This document shows positions 1 to 8,695 of a DNA stretch of 44,381 nt, in pieces; position 1 is the first letter of the stretch, and every line of letters begins with the position of its first letter. Location: positions 1-44,381 of the IMG/VR virus record IMGVR_UViG_3300007735_000739; one strand, written 5' to 3'. The position numbers and the translations under genes are program-made. Under the pieces are notes generated by a model. That model searched no databases, had not been told where the DNA came from, and saw only the letters and a list, made by a program, of their open reading frames with translations. This stretch comes from a virus.

Positions 1-781
1 AGCAGCAACAAAGAAATATGCAAAAGCAATCTATCTTATGGACATACCTGCATATGAAGACGACGGTACAAGAATCTTTGATACTACAACAATTCCAGAC
101 GTGACAAAGACAATCCGTCAGTTTGCTGGTCGAAATATCAATAACAACTATGTCGCAACATATTTCCCAGACGTATCGATCTCTGATACAACGTCGAAGA
201 CGGTCGTTAGTAAACGCGTAAGAGTGCCATCGTCTATTATTGCACTTGGCGCACTTGCGCAAAATGATTCAAAAACATACCCGTGGTATGCACCCGCAGG
301 ATTTAATAGAACAGCACTTTCTAACGTTGTAAATCTAGCAGTTAGACTATCAAGTGCTGATCGCGATGCGCTGTATGACGCAAGAATAAATCCTATTACG
401 TCATTCCCTGGGCTTGGCTTTGTTATCTTTGGACAAAAAACATTGCAATTATCTAAGTCTTCGCTTGATCGTGTGAATGTTCGTAGGCTTATGATTGAAC
501 TAGCAAGAATTGTTTCGGCAGTCGGTCTTCAATTTGTATTCGAACCAAATACTTCGAATACAAGAACAAGATTCAAAAATGCATTAACACCGCAGCTTGC
601 AACAATTCAAGCGCAAAGCGGCATTGACAAATTCTCAATCATTGTAGATGAATCAAACAATACACAGCAAGACATAGAATCTAACAAGTTAAATGGAAAA
701 ATCGTAGTGTATCCAACGAAAGCAGTTGAATTTATTGCGTTAGATTTTATCATAACAAATTCAGGTGTCGAATTTGTCTAA
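1..781 (+). CDS. Tail sheath protein, C-terminal part (5'-truncated by window edge)
   Basis: The reading frame is open from base 2, so the ATG at 38 is an internal methionine and the gene starts before the window. The visible ~259 residues form the C-terminal sheath domain of contractile tails. They align by eye with residues ~740-988 of the next gene: YLMDI, NNNYVATYFPDV, PWYAPAG, YDARINPI, FGQKTL, SLDRVNVRRL, LFEPNT-type and KAVEFI..DF blocks recur in the same order. In T4-like sheaths (gp18) this region packs around the tail tube and links neighbouring subunits. The next gene begins 22 bases downstream, so the two are probably co-transcribed paralogues. Family assignment is firm; the total length is unknown. 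Confidence 0.9.
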   Translation, partial: AATKKYAKAIYLMDIPAYEDDGTRIFDTTTIPDVTKTIRQFAGRNINNNYVATYFPDVSISDTTSKTVVSKRVRVPSSIIALGALAQNDSKTYPWYAPAGFNRTALSNVVNLAVRLSSADRDALYDARINPITSFPGLGFVIFGQKTLQLSKSSLDRVNVRRLMIELARIVSAVGLQFVFEPNTSNTRTRFKNALTPQLATIQAQSGIDKFSIIVDESNNTQQDIESNKLNGKIVVYPTKAVEFIALDFIITNSGVEFV

Positions 782-803
782 TACTTACTATAAAGGTTAA
801 AAG

Positions 804-3770
804 ATGTCAACTTTATCATATCCTGGCGTAACAATAACTGAGGTTGATTCTTCAACTAGAACTGCAAAGACCTCGACGGGCACACCTGTGGGTGTTATTG
901 GCACTGCAGCGTCTGGTCTTGCTTTCGTGCCACTTACATTTAATTCATATTCAGATATGACAAATGTTTTTGGTGTAAGTGGAAATCGATTTGGTCCAAT
1001 CGCTGTTAATTTGTGGTTAAATGGCGGCTCAAATAACAATGCTACATATTTGCGTGTTCTTGGCGCGGGCGATGGTAAAACGAGAGCTACTGACGGGTCA
1101 GTAACAAATGCGGGCTTTGTAGTCGGAGAACAGCAAGTAACAGATTCAGGTATTGTTGGTGCAAACCCATATGCATCTGCGGGCGGTGTCCTGGGAAGAA
1201 CATACTTCTTGGGCTGCTATATGTCTGAGTCTGCAGGATCTACGTACTTTTCATCTGCCGGTGTCCAAACATCAACTACAGCAGCACCTATCGTAAGAGG
1301 AATCATATTGACGCCATCAGGTGTCACATTGACACTTTCTGGTAACAATAACACAACAAATCAGCCTTCTGCAGTTGCCGCTGAGGGTTCTTCAATTTCG
1401 GGCTCATATGACTTGACTTCTAGCACATTTGTGCTTTTGCTTAATGGTCATGTAAATAATACAACAAACAATGCGCCAAATGTCATCACGGCATCACTAA
1501 GCGTTGAATCATCTGCATATTTACCAAATCAATTGAATACAAATCCGCTTGATTTTCAAAAGAAGGGTCATTACTTATACGCATGGTATGATGTGTCAGA
1601 TCAGCTCGCAGTTGTAACAGGTTCGGGCATATTAACATCGCAGTTTACGAAAGGCGACACAAACAAACAAGACTCTGTGTTTATTACGTCTGCATCAATT
1701 GGTCGAAATACTTCAAGCGCATCGACACCAAATTACGAACAATTTAACGAAAGATACACGCATTCTAAGTCGCCATTTGTTATTTCTCAAGACTTCGGCG
1801 GAAGTAAATACAATCTATTCAGAGTACATGCAATTTCAGATGGCGCTTCAGTCACTTCAGACTTATTGCAAGATGTAAATAAAAATTACAAAATCACAAT
1901 TGGAAATATCATACCCGCATTAGATGCAGACTCTTACGGTCAATTTGACCTCGAAGTCAGACCTGCAGGACTTGCAGATGGAGCACAAAATCCATTGAAG
2001 GGTGCTTATTTCTCAGGTTTGTCATTTGATCCAGACTCTGATGGTTATATTGCTGCAAAAATTGGCAACCAATCAATTTATTTTGATTTTGATCGTGCAA
2101 TTGGTAGTCAAAAAATCGCAATAGAAGGTGATTACCCAGTAACAAATGACTACATCAGAATCGAATTATCATCTGACATTGTTGCAGGCAATGTACCAAA
2201 GAATGCATTGCCTTGCGGATACAGAGGTTATGGATATCTTTTCACATCTGGAAGTTCACTCACAACTTTTGCATCAACAAATACCGATCTTTCGGCTGGC
2301 AAAACTTCGATTGTCCAGAGCGCAGTAATTCCTCCAATTCCTGTAAGAACATCAATTACTGATGGCGTTACACCTCTCGCATCACTTAACACTGACTACA
2401 CGTGGGGGACAAAGTTCGAAAAGATTTCTAGCGTTGCTGAGCAAAATGCGGATCTTTCTTTCAACTCGTCTATCATGAATTGGACAAAGTTCTTCCCAAG
2501 CTATAATACAACTGGAAAGAATTTCTTTATTGACAATACTGCAAATGCAGATTCATTTGAAAACAATCTATTCACAATTGAAAATATTCAAGTTGTGACT
2601 GGCGCATTTGGTGTTGATAATGCAATTTTGTGGGAATCAGCGTCGTACGTAAGACAAGGCAATATTTCTACTAATAGCACGAACAAAACTCGTGCATTGA
2701 CAATTAATGATTTGAATGACACATATAGCGCAAATAGATCGAATGTTTACTTTACATTCTTGATGCAAGGCGGTTTTGATGGTGTCAACATCTTTGATGC
2801 TCAAAAATCTTCATTGACAGATCTTGCAGCAACAAGAGAAATTGCAGACTCAAATCAAGGTGGATCATCAGGACCAACAGTATCTGCATACAAGAAAGCA
2901 ATTGATATCATGGGTTCTACAGCAGATGTTGATATTCAGCTTCTTGCAATTCCTGGTGTAAGAACGCCAACAATCACAAATTATGCAATCTCTGCAGTAG
3001 AAAATCGCTATGATGCATTGTACTTAATGGATATTCAGCAAAAAGATTCGATCAATACATACATCACATCAAGCGCACAAACAGTGTCCGTATCGAACAC
3101 TGTTACGGACTTTAAACAAAGAGGATTAAATACTTCATATGCAGCATCTTACTTCCCAGATGTAACAATTACTTCACCTGATGGAACGGGTACAGTAACA
3201 GTTCCGCCATCAGTTGCAGTGCTATCTGCATATGCAAAGAATGATATTTACGCTCCGTGGTATGCACCTGCAGGTACAACACGTGGCGTTGTGCCAGCAT
3301 TGACTGCTGGCGTTTCTGGTCTTGATGTACCATTGACAGAAACTTCGCCGCAGCTTGGAACAATCTATGATGCTGATATCAATCCTATCGTTCAATTAAG
3401 CAGCGGAACAAGCACAGTTGTTTGGGGGCAAAAGACTCTATTAAAGAAAGCGTCATCTCTTGACAGAATTAATGTTAGAAGATTGCTTATTGATATCCGC
3501 AGAAAAGTTCGCATTGTATCAAATAGTTTGTTGTTTGAGCCCAATACACAAGCAACGCTTGAACGTTTTAGTAAACTTGTAAATCCAATTCTACAAGACG
3601 CGCAAACAAGATTCGGTGTTTCAAGATACAAAGTAGTTATTGATACTTCAACAACAACGCAAGCAGATATTGATAACAACACAATTCGCGGCAAAATTTG
3701 GTTACAACCCGTAAGAACTGCTGAGTTTATTTCAGTTGATTTCGCAATTAATGGCGCATCAGCATCGTAA
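804..3770 (+). CDS. Tail sheath protein (gp18-like), 988 aa
   Basis: Contractile tail sheath subunit that polymerises around the tail tube and contracts during infection. The N-terminus (SYPGVTITEVD, then TPVGVIGTAASG) is the typical sheath start, and residues ~740-988 carry the conserved C-terminal domain (YLMDI, YAASYFPDVTI, APWYAPAGTTRG, VVWGQKTL, SLDRINVRRLLIDI, LLFEPNT, EFISVDF). At 988 aa it is much longer than T4 gp18 (659 aa). The extra length lies in the middle, a Ser/Thr/Asn/Gly-rich beta-type region that probably forms outer decoration domains. AAAGG lies about 8 bases before the ATG. It follows a second sheath gene and precedes the tube gene, the classic sheath-tube order. Confidence 0.93.
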   Translation: MSTLSYPGVTITEVDSSTRTAKTSTGTPVGVIGTAASGLAFVPLTFNSYSDMTNVFGVSGNRFGPIAVNLWLNGGSNNNATYLRVLGAGDGKTRATDGSVTNAGFVVGEQQVTDSGIVGANPYASAGGVLGRTYFLGCYMSESAGSTYFSSAGVQTSTTAAPIVRGIILTPSGVTLTLSGNNNTTNQPSAVAAEGSSISGSYDLTSSTFVLLLNGHVNNTTNNAPNVITASLSVESSAYLPNQLNTNPLDFQKKGHYLYAWYDVSDQLAVVTGSGILTSQFTKGDTNKQDSVFITSASIGRNTSSASTPNYEQFNERYTHSKSPFVISQDFGGSKYNLFRVHAISDGASVTSDLLQDVNKNYKITIGNIIPALDADSYGQFDLEVRPAGLADGAQNPLKGAYFSGLSFDPDSDGYIAAKIGNQSIYFDFDRAIGSQKIAIEGDYPVTNDYIRIELSSDIVAGNVPKNALPCGYRGYGYLFTSGSSLTTFASTNTDLSAGKTSIVQSAVIPPIPVRTSITDGVTPLASLNTDYTWGTKFEKISSVAEQNADLSFNSSIMNWTKFFPSYNTTGKNFFIDNTANADSFENNLFTIENIQVVTGAFGVDNAILWESASYVRQGNISTNSTNKTRALTINDLNDTYSANRSNVYFTFLMQGGFDGVNIFDAQKSSLTDLAATREIADSNQGGSSGPTVSAYKKAIDIMGSTADVDIQLLAIPGVRTPTITNYAISAVENRYDALYLMDIQQKDSINTYITSSAQTVSVSNTVTDFKQRGLNTSYAASYFPDVTITSPDGTGTVTVPPSVAVLSAYAKNDIYAPWYAPAGTTRGVVPALTAGVSGLDVPLTETSPQLGTIYDADINPIVQLSSGTSTVVWGQKTLLKKASSLDRINVRRLLIDIRRKVRIVSNSLLFEPNTQATLERFSKLVNPILQDAQTRFGVSRYKVVIDTSTTTQADIDNNTIRGKIWLQPVRTAEFISVDFAINGASAS

Positions 3771-3816
3771 ACAAGCATATATAACTCTATATTGACAAGA
3801 AACTAAAGGAATTAAA

Positions 3817-4305
3817 ATGGCAGAAACACTATCAGTAACAGATATGCTTCCTAACAAATTTGAATCTAAGCGTAAACATCGCTGGATTCTAGCAATTGAA
3901 GGTATCGATGCCTTTTTAATCAAGAAGGCAGCCCGACCTGGTTTCACAATGGGAAGCAAAGAAATTCCATGGATTAACACACAAAGATACATCTCTGGAA
4001 AGCTGAAATTTGATACAATGTCAGTAGAACTTCACGATCCTATTGCACCTGCTGGTTCACAACAGGTTATGGAATGGATTCGTACTCATCACGAATCAGT
4101 TTCTGGTAGAAGCGGTTATGCTGATTTTTACAAGCGCGATATACAATTGAAAATGCTTGATCCGATTGGAACAGTTGTCGAGTTATGGGATGTGAAAGGT
4201 GCATTAATTGAATCAGCAAAATTTGGTGATGTAGATTACGGATCAGACGATGTTTCAACAATCTCACTAACGATAAGGTTTGATAACGCAGTACTACAGT
4301 GGTGA
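3817..4305 (+). CDS. Tail tube protein (gp19-like)
   Basis: Major tail tube subunit, 162 aa, almost exactly the length of T4 gp19 (163 aa). Supporting features are the position directly after the sheath gene, the N-terminal stretch FESKRKHRWILAIEGIDAFL, the central SVELHDPIAP, and the C-terminal beta hairpin (VDYGSDDVSTISLTIRFDNA) typical of Hcp-like tube proteins. It would assemble as stacked hexamers inside the sheath. The Shine-Dalgarno AAAGGA lies about 7 bases before the ATG. A homing endonuclease gene begins 9 bases after the stop, separating the tube gene from the downstream chaperone/tape-measure block. Confidence 0.9.
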   Translation: MAETLSVTDMLPNKFESKRKHRWILAIEGIDAFLIKKAARPGFTMGSKEIPWINTQRYISGKLKFDTMSVELHDPIAPAGSQQVMEWIRTHHESVSGRSGYADFYKRDIQLKMLDPIGTVVELWDVKGALIESAKFGDVDYGSDDVSTISLTIRFDNAVLQW

Positions 4306-4314
4306 TATTGTCAA

Positions 4315-5127
4315 ATGTCAGCGCATTTTGAATGTTTATTATGCAAGAAATTTTTTGATTATGAGAGTAGAGATTTGTTTAAAAAACATTTAAACAAAGA
4401 ACACAATACTAATTTAAAACAGCTAAAAGAATATGCAAGACAAAATTTACCAGAACAATTTTGTCTTTGCGGATGCGGTGGTGTAACAAGCATACAGAAT
4501 TTTTGTGATAAAAGAAATAAATTTTTACATGGGCATTCTTCAAGAGTCACTAATAATTGGGGTCATAATGAAAATGCCCAAATTAAAAGCAAAAAGTCAA
4601 GAAAAGATATGAATCATTCTTGGCCTTCTACACCATGGAACAAAGGAAAATCTATTAAGACAGACGAAAAGTTTGCTGCGATGTGCAAAAATGTTTTTCA
4701 TACAGATGCTTATCGGCAAAAATGTTCAAAAAATATGAAATTTAGTTGGGCATCTGGAAAAATCAAGCCGTTGTCGGGCAACAATCATCCAGCGTGGAAG
4801 GGTGGAACATCTTCTATCGGGTCATTATGCAATGCAAATGTTAGATTGTATCGCGAATGGAAATTCGTAGCATTAAAAAAATCAAATTTTTCATGTGAAC
4901 GATGTGGTCAAAGAAAAATGTTGCATGTTCATCATTCAGAAATAAAAATGTCTACTATCATAAGAAAATGTGCGCCAGAAGATGCTGACATTCGAACTAT
5001 TGCTTTTAATGAAAAAATCAAATGGGTAAATGATGTAATTAATTGGCATGTAGAAAATATGCCACCTGCTATCGTTTTATGTAAAAAATGTCATAATGAT
5101 GAACATCCATCACTTAACTTTAAATAG
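4315..5127 (+). CDS. Free-standing HNH homing endonuclease with NUMOD-type repeats
   Basis: Predicted site-specific DNA endonuclease of 270 aa. The N-terminus has a C2H2-like finger (CLLCKKFFDY...H...H) and a CLCGCG knuckle. The middle has basic DNA-binding repeats of the NUMOD3 style (STPWNKGKSIKTDEKF; NNHPAWKGGTSSIGS). The C-terminal nuclease has paired zinc cysteines CERCGQRKMLHVHHSEI and LCKKCHNDEH, the HNH pattern with catalytic HH. It sits in a 55-base-to-55-base gap between two tail genes with no obvious intron or intein boundary, so it looks like an intergenic invader as in T4 (seg/mob genes). No good Shine-Dalgarno precedes the ATG; translation may be coupled to the tube gene stop 9 bases upstream. 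Target site unknown. Confidence 0.85.
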   Translation: MSAHFECLLCKKFFDYESRDLFKKHLNKEHNTNLKQLKEYARQNLPEQFCLCGCGGVTSIQNFCDKRNKFLHGHSSRVTNNWGHNENAQIKSKKSRKDMNHSWPSTPWNKGKSIKTDEKFAAMCKNVFHTDAYRQKCSKNMKFSWASGKIKPLSGNNHPAWKGGTSSIGSLCNANVRLYREWKFVALKKSNFSCERCGQRKMLHVHHSEIKMSTIIRKCAPEDADIRTIAFNEKIKWVNDVINWHVENMPPAIVLCKKCHNDEHPSLNFK

Positions 5128-5136
5128 GATTTAAAA

Positions 5137-5298
5137 ATGAATAAAAATATTGTTGCAACACTTCCTTTCGCTAAAATTGCTAAGCTTGTAATCGATCTTA
5201 TTACATTTGCCAAGGACGGCTACTCTAAAGAAGAAGGAAAAATTTTGTTAAATGACTTAGAAGATATTGCTAGTCATATTTCAAAATCATTGCTCTAA
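5137..5298 (+). CDS. Small hypothetical protein, 53 aa
   Basis: Short ORF starting MNKNIVATLPFAKI and ending IASHISKSLL. AGGAT lies about 8 bases before the ATG and it begins 9 bases after the homing endonuclease stop. The sequence is amphipathic and helical in appearance (FAKIAKLVIDLITFAKDGYSKEEGKILLNDLEDI), with no cysteines or motif I recognise. It could be a cargo gene that travels with the upstream endonuclease or an ordinary small phage gene. Function unknown. Confidence 0.6.
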   Translation: MNKNIVATLPFAKIAKLVIDLITFAKDGYSKEEGKILLNDLEDIASHISKSLL

Positions 5299-5312
5299 TC
5301 GACGTTGATTAC

Positions 5313-5341
5313 TTTACATCTTTGCTTGATTGATATATAAT
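5313..5341 (+). promoter_or_regulatory. Sigma70-type promoter upstream of the gp26-like gene
   Basis: TTTACA (5313-5318), a 17-base spacer and a perfect TATAAT (5336-5341). The expected start is near 5348, giving a leader of about 13 bases that contains only the AGGAAA ribosome site before the ATG at 5361. This would restart transcription after the inserted endonuclease and small ORF. Confidence 0.65.
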
Positions 5342-5360
5342 ATTTTAGGAAACTATAAAT

Positions 5361-6191
5361 ATGCCAAGCAAGTCAGATTTAGCAAATGATGCGTTAACAC
5401 AAATTCCTCGTTCAAATCCAGTTCAAGATGATTTCAACTGGACGGTTCCAGTTGAAAGCATTCCATTACCGTCACAAGGCAAAATTTATTCTAAAAGTTC
5501 TCCTCTTTTTGGAAAGCAATTAGTTCAGATAAAGTCTATGACTGCGTTAGAAGAAGACATTCTTTTAAGCAAAGCATTGATTCGCGAAGGTACAGTTCTA
5601 ACTCACCTTATGAATTCATGTATGATTGACAAGACAATCAGCACAAAAGAAATGCTAAATGGTGATAGAATGGCAATTCTTGTAGCTATTAGAATCACTG
5701 GGTATGGTCCACAATACAAAGCAGAAGTTACATGTCCGGCGTGCAGTACAACACAAAAAGCAGAATTTGATCTTTCAAGTTTGCCAATTAAAAATCTTGA
5801 CATCAATCCAATCGCTGTTGGTGTTAATGAATTTGAATATCTTCTGCCTGTGTCGAAAAAGAGGGTAACGTTTAAATTTCAAACAGGTAAAGATGAAGAA
5901 GAGCAAGCACAAATTCTTGCTTATAGAAAAAAAGCAATGCCTGATATTCTCGTTGAAAACATTGTAACATCAAAACTTGAATTTTCAATTTTATCAATCG
6001 ATGGAATTACTGACCGCAATAAAATAAATCAGTTTATTAAATCAATGCCGGCGCATGATTCACGAATGATTAGAAAATATATTGCAGATAATGAGCCCGG
6101 CATTGATTTAGAAGAAGAGTTTAAATGTTCGAAGTGCGGGAAAGAATCACGGGTGTCTCTTCCCCTCGGGATCACATTTTTTTGGCCTTAA
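5361..6191 (+). CDS. T4 gp26-like baseplate/tail-assembly protein (zinc-binding)
   Basis: A 276-aa protein resembling the T4 base-plate protein family (gp26-like). The N-terminus carries WTVPVESIPLPSQGKIY, a segment common in that family (LPS.G..Y), and MTALEEDILLSKALIREG. Two Cys pairs are present, CPACST near residue 125 and CSKCGK near residue 257, suggesting a split zinc ribbon. In T4 this family takes part in baseplate hub assembly. Its place between the tail tube and the tape-measure candidate is also where many phages encode tail-assembly chaperones. It ends ...LPLGITFFWP at TAA 6189-6191, immediately after a run of seven T that could allow slippage into the downstream frame (see the 6177 entry). 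The start ATG has AGGAAA 6 bases upstream. Confidence 0.8.
   Translation: MPSKSDLANDALTQIPRSNPVQDDFNWTVPVESIPLPSQGKIYSKSSPLFGKQLVQIKSMTALEEDILLSKALIREGTVLTHLMNSCMIDKTISTKEMLNGDRMAILVAIRITGYGPQYKAEVTCPACSTTQKAEFDLSSLPIKNLDINPIAVGVNEFEYLLPVSKKRVTFKFQTGKDEEEQAQILAYRKKAMPDILVENIVTSKLEFSILSIDGITDRNKINQFIKSMPAHDSRMIRKYIADNEPGIDLEEEFKCSKCGKESRVSLPLGITFFWP
6177..6183 (+). other. Possible +1 programmed frameshift site (T7 run)
   Basis: The last codons of the gp26-like gene read ACA TTT TTT TGG CCT TAA. Phe-tRNA on TTT (6180-6182) could re-pair one base downstream on TTT (6181-6183), after which translation would continue GGC CTT AAT... for 71 more residues to TAG 6397-6399, giving a ~345-aa product. 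The downstream frame is open across the whole junction and reads a protein-like sequence. A -1 shift would not reach this frame. Confidence 0.4.
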
Positions 6192-6234
6192 TCAAGACTA
6201 TAGAATCAAAATATTAGAAGATTTTCGCTTTTTG

Positions 6235-6399
6235 ATGAAAAATTTATCAATGCAGTATTCAGAAATCTACAAGCTGCCCGTAAGATTTCGAAAGTATTTT
6301 ATTGATTCAACGATTAATGATTCAACAAATACAAAGTCTAAAGTCGGTACATTAGAAATCGATGATGATACGCCAATCTCGCAGATATTTAATAGATAG
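6235..6399 (+). CDS. Small ORF or frameshift extension of the gp26-like protein
   Basis: From the ATG at 6235 this frame encodes 54 aa beginning MKNLSMQYSEIYKLPVRFRK. The same frame is open further upstream and reads GLNQDYRIKILEDFRFL before the methionine, with no good start codon or Shine-Dalgarno near 6184-6235. The SEIYKLPVRFRKYFID pattern resembles the short helical C-terminal parts of phage tail-assembly chaperones (my recollection of the pattern, not a search). Either it is an independent small gene with a weak start, or it is the second half of a frameshifted chaperone ending just before the tape-measure gene at 6426. Confidence 0.5.
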   Translation: MKNLSMQYSEIYKLPVRFRKYFIDSTINDSTNTKSKVGTLEIDDDTPISQIFNR

Positions 6400-6425
6400 A
6401 ACGTCAGTAAATTCACGAGAGCATT

Positions 6426-8498
6426 ATGGCAGATCCTGTTGACACGTCAGAACAAACAAAAGCTGCCGTAGAAAGACTTGCAGCAGCATATCAAAATGGC
6501 ACCACGCCTGTTGAAAAATTTTCAAGTGTCATTGATGAATTAACGACAATTTTACAACAGCACGAGGGTGTTGTATTAGAAGTTGCAAAAGCACAGTCCG
6601 CTTTAACTGCAGTCAATCTTATTTTTGATTCAAAACCATATGAATTACTTTTTGAAGGAATGGAAAAAGCTGCAAGAGTTCCAAAAATCTTAGCATCTGA
6701 GCTTGCTGGTGGCAATGTTTTTTTAACAGAACAAACAAATAAGCAAGCAAGAATTATTCAAGATGATGCATATAAAACACAACAAGAATTGATTGAAAAA
6801 ACAATATCATTAGGCGTTGTTAACGGCAAAGAAATAATCAGACCGCTAACAGTCTTTTATAAAGATGCAGAAGAAATGGGCAGATCATTTTATGAAACTG
6901 TTCTTGCAGATTCTCGTTTGTACAATGCAGGCGTAATGTCTCTAAATTCTGATAATGCATTTCAAATAAAGGAATTGACAGATCTTACGATGAAGGGTTT
7001 GCAAGTACGAGCAGAAACTTTGCGTGCGATTTACCAGGAAGAATTTTCAAAGACAGGTGAAATAACTGGCGAGTTCATTGAGAAATTTTCTTCCACAGTC
7101 TTAGCAGCAGAAAAAATCACTGGTTTGAGTAACAGAGCGCTTAGTGAAGATTTACAACGCATGATAACAGACGTAACAATGTTTGGAAATCAATCGTATG
7201 CACAATTGGCGTCGTTATCTTCGACTATACACCAGCTTGGGCTAGATATTGACGATGTAGCACACGTCTCAACAAAATTTATGTCATTTGAAGATGCATC
7301 AACTTCAATAGCAAATATAGCTGCTGTTACGGGCGGCACTTTAGACACATTAAAGTTGTTTTATCTTGCAAATGAAGACAAAGAAGGATTCTTTAGAGAA
7401 CTTAGAAGCGAACTTTTAGATACGGGCGTATCTTACGAACAACTTTCACATCAAGAACAAGTTTATCTTACAAAGCAGCTTGGTCTTACAAGCCCACGAC
7501 AATTGCAATCGCTACTTGAAGCAAAAATAGATGCGTCAACTAACATAACAGACTTAATAGAAAAAGCAGCAAAATCAGACGAATTTCAAGGCGAAGCACT
7601 TATAGATAAAATTGCAAAAACTGGCGGAATGGCGCAGCAAGCGCTTGAATCAATTCAGCCTGACAAGTTACAAGCTGCTTTGTCAGCAATAAAAGACTTA
7701 GCGGGAGGAACTGCAGCATTTAGTGATTCACTTGTTGCATTCTCTAATGATCTTGAATCTGCTGCAAATGATACAATGCCAAAAATGGCTGCAGCAGGAA
7801 AAGAAGCAGGAAGTGCATTTGGTATTGCACTCAAATATTCATCAACAGCATTGTCAGAATTTGATGGAGCAATTGACACATTCATTAAGGGCGGAGGAAT
7901 TGAAAAACTAGTAGCATCGCTAAAATCATCAGCGCTTTATCCAAGGTCATTACCGCCAGTATGGAAAGATATAATTAGTGGCGTTGATTTATTCGCAGAA
8001 TCATGGTCATCTTCATTGACTTCATTAAATGATGAGACTGTCACAAAAATATCACAAATAACAAAAACAACACAAAGCTTAGAAAGCTCATTGCTCAAAT
8101 CAACAGAGACAATAGAAAAATTGAAAATAAAAGGTACAATTGATCAATCATCTATTGAGTTACCTACACAAATTTCAAATATTGAAAATGTAAAAGACAC
8201 AACGCAATTAGTAAGTAATGTGTCAGGTATTGTTCGAGCAACGCTTGATGAAAATTCAAATGAATCAGAAAAAGTAAGTGACAAATCAATTACGCAAGAA
8301 GAAAACAAAAAAGAAAAGCAACAAGAACTCACAACAAGCGATATGAAAGTCAATATTAAATTGAATATTGACACAGAAGAGTTACACAAACTTATTACAG
8401 CATCTGTGACTGAGGTTATTAAGGGCACTATTTTGATTAATACACCTACAGGAAAGAATCCTCCCGGATTTTACAAGATTGCACTGGAACAAGCATAA
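6426..8498 (+). CDS. Probable tape-measure protein
   Basis: A 690-aa largely helical, Ala/Glu/Lys/Ser-rich protein with no cysteine in the parts read. The position fits a tape measure: after tube and gp26-like genes, before hub genes. T4 gp29, the tape measure that sets tail length, is 590 aa. Long heptad-like stretches (LVAFSNDLESAANDTMP, ITKTTQSLESSLLKSTE) and a Lys/Glu-rich low-complexity zone near residues 615-640 (NESEKVSDKS...ENKKEKQQE) precede a compact C-terminal segment that ends NPPGFYKIALEQA. CGAGAG lies about 5 bases before the ATG. The stop overlaps the next start (TAATG at 8496-8500), so the two are translationally coupled. The identification rests on position and composition, not on a catalytic motif. 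Confidence 0.6.
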   Translation: MADPVDTSEQTKAAVERLAAAYQNGTTPVEKFSSVIDELTTILQQHEGVVLEVAKAQSALTAVNLIFDSKPYELLFEGMEKAARVPKILASELAGGNVFLTEQTNKQARIIQDDAYKTQQELIEKTISLGVVNGKEIIRPLTVFYKDAEEMGRSFYETVLADSRLYNAGVMSLNSDNAFQIKELTDLTMKGLQVRAETLRAIYQEEFSKTGEITGEFIEKFSSTVLAAEKITGLSNRALSEDLQRMITDVTMFGNQSYAQLASLSSTIHQLGLDIDDVAHVSTKFMSFEDASTSIANIAAVTGGTLDTLKLFYLANEDKEGFFRELRSELLDTGVSYEQLSHQEQVYLTKQLGLTSPRQLQSLLEAKIDASTNITDLIEKAAKSDEFQGEALIDKIAKTGGMAQQALESIQPDKLQAALSAIKDLAGGTAAFSDSLVAFSNDLESAANDTMPKMAAAGKEAGSAFGIALKYSSTALSEFDGAIDTFIKGGGIEKLVASLKSSALYPRSLPPVWKDIISGVDLFAESWSSSLTSLNDETVTKISQITKTTQSLESSLLKSTETIEKLKIKGTIDQSSIELPTQISNIENVKDTTQLVSNVSGIVRATLDENSNESEKVSDKSITQEENKKEKQQELTTSDMKVNIKLNIDTEELHKLITASVTEVIKGTILINTPTGKNPPGFYKIALEQA

Positions 8499-8695
8499 TG
8501 AATACAGACAATTTTTCAGATGAAGAACTCGAAATTATCAATTTTGAAAATAAAATGCAAACAATGATTAATAACATTGTTGAACAATATGAATCGTATA
8601 TGAGAAATGAAGAAAATGTTAAACGCTTAATGAAACATGTGGGTGATATACCTAATATATCAGGAAAAGCTAATGAGCACACGTCAAACTCTTAA
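8498..8695 (+). CDS. Small acidic hypothetical tail-module protein, 65 aa
   Basis: Starts at the ATG overlapping the tape-measure stop codon and overlaps the following gene's start (8673) by 23 bases. This tight packing supports real translation. The product (MNTDNFSDEELEIINFENKM...) is predicted helical, rich in Glu, Asn and Met, with no cysteines. I do not recognise the family; it could be a small assembly partner of the tape measure or hub. Confidence 0.6.
   Translation: MNTDNFSDEELEIINFENKMQTMINNIVEQYESYMRNEENVKRLMKHVGDIPNISGKANEHTSNS

Noticed and set aside
38-781. First sheath ORF as a complete 247-aa gene starting at 38
   Set aside because: The frame is open from base 2 and encodes sheath-like residues before the ATG, so this is an internal methionine of a truncated gene.
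3392-3778. Long minus-strand ORFs opposite sheath, UvsX and NrdJ
   Set aside because: They are antisense shadows with low-complexity or implausible composition and no ribosome sites; all supported genes are on the plus strand.
5354-5361. Exact TATAAATA, the T4 late-promoter consensus
   Set aside because: It overlaps the start codon of the gp26-like gene, so a transcript from it would begin inside the gene. A good sigma70 promoter sits just upstream and the other tail genes lack this consensus.
8637-8672. Earlier start (MWVIYLIYQEKL) for the large baseplate protein
   Set aside because: It lies inside the preceding 65-aa gene with no ribosome site, while the ATG at 8673 has AGGAAA upstream.
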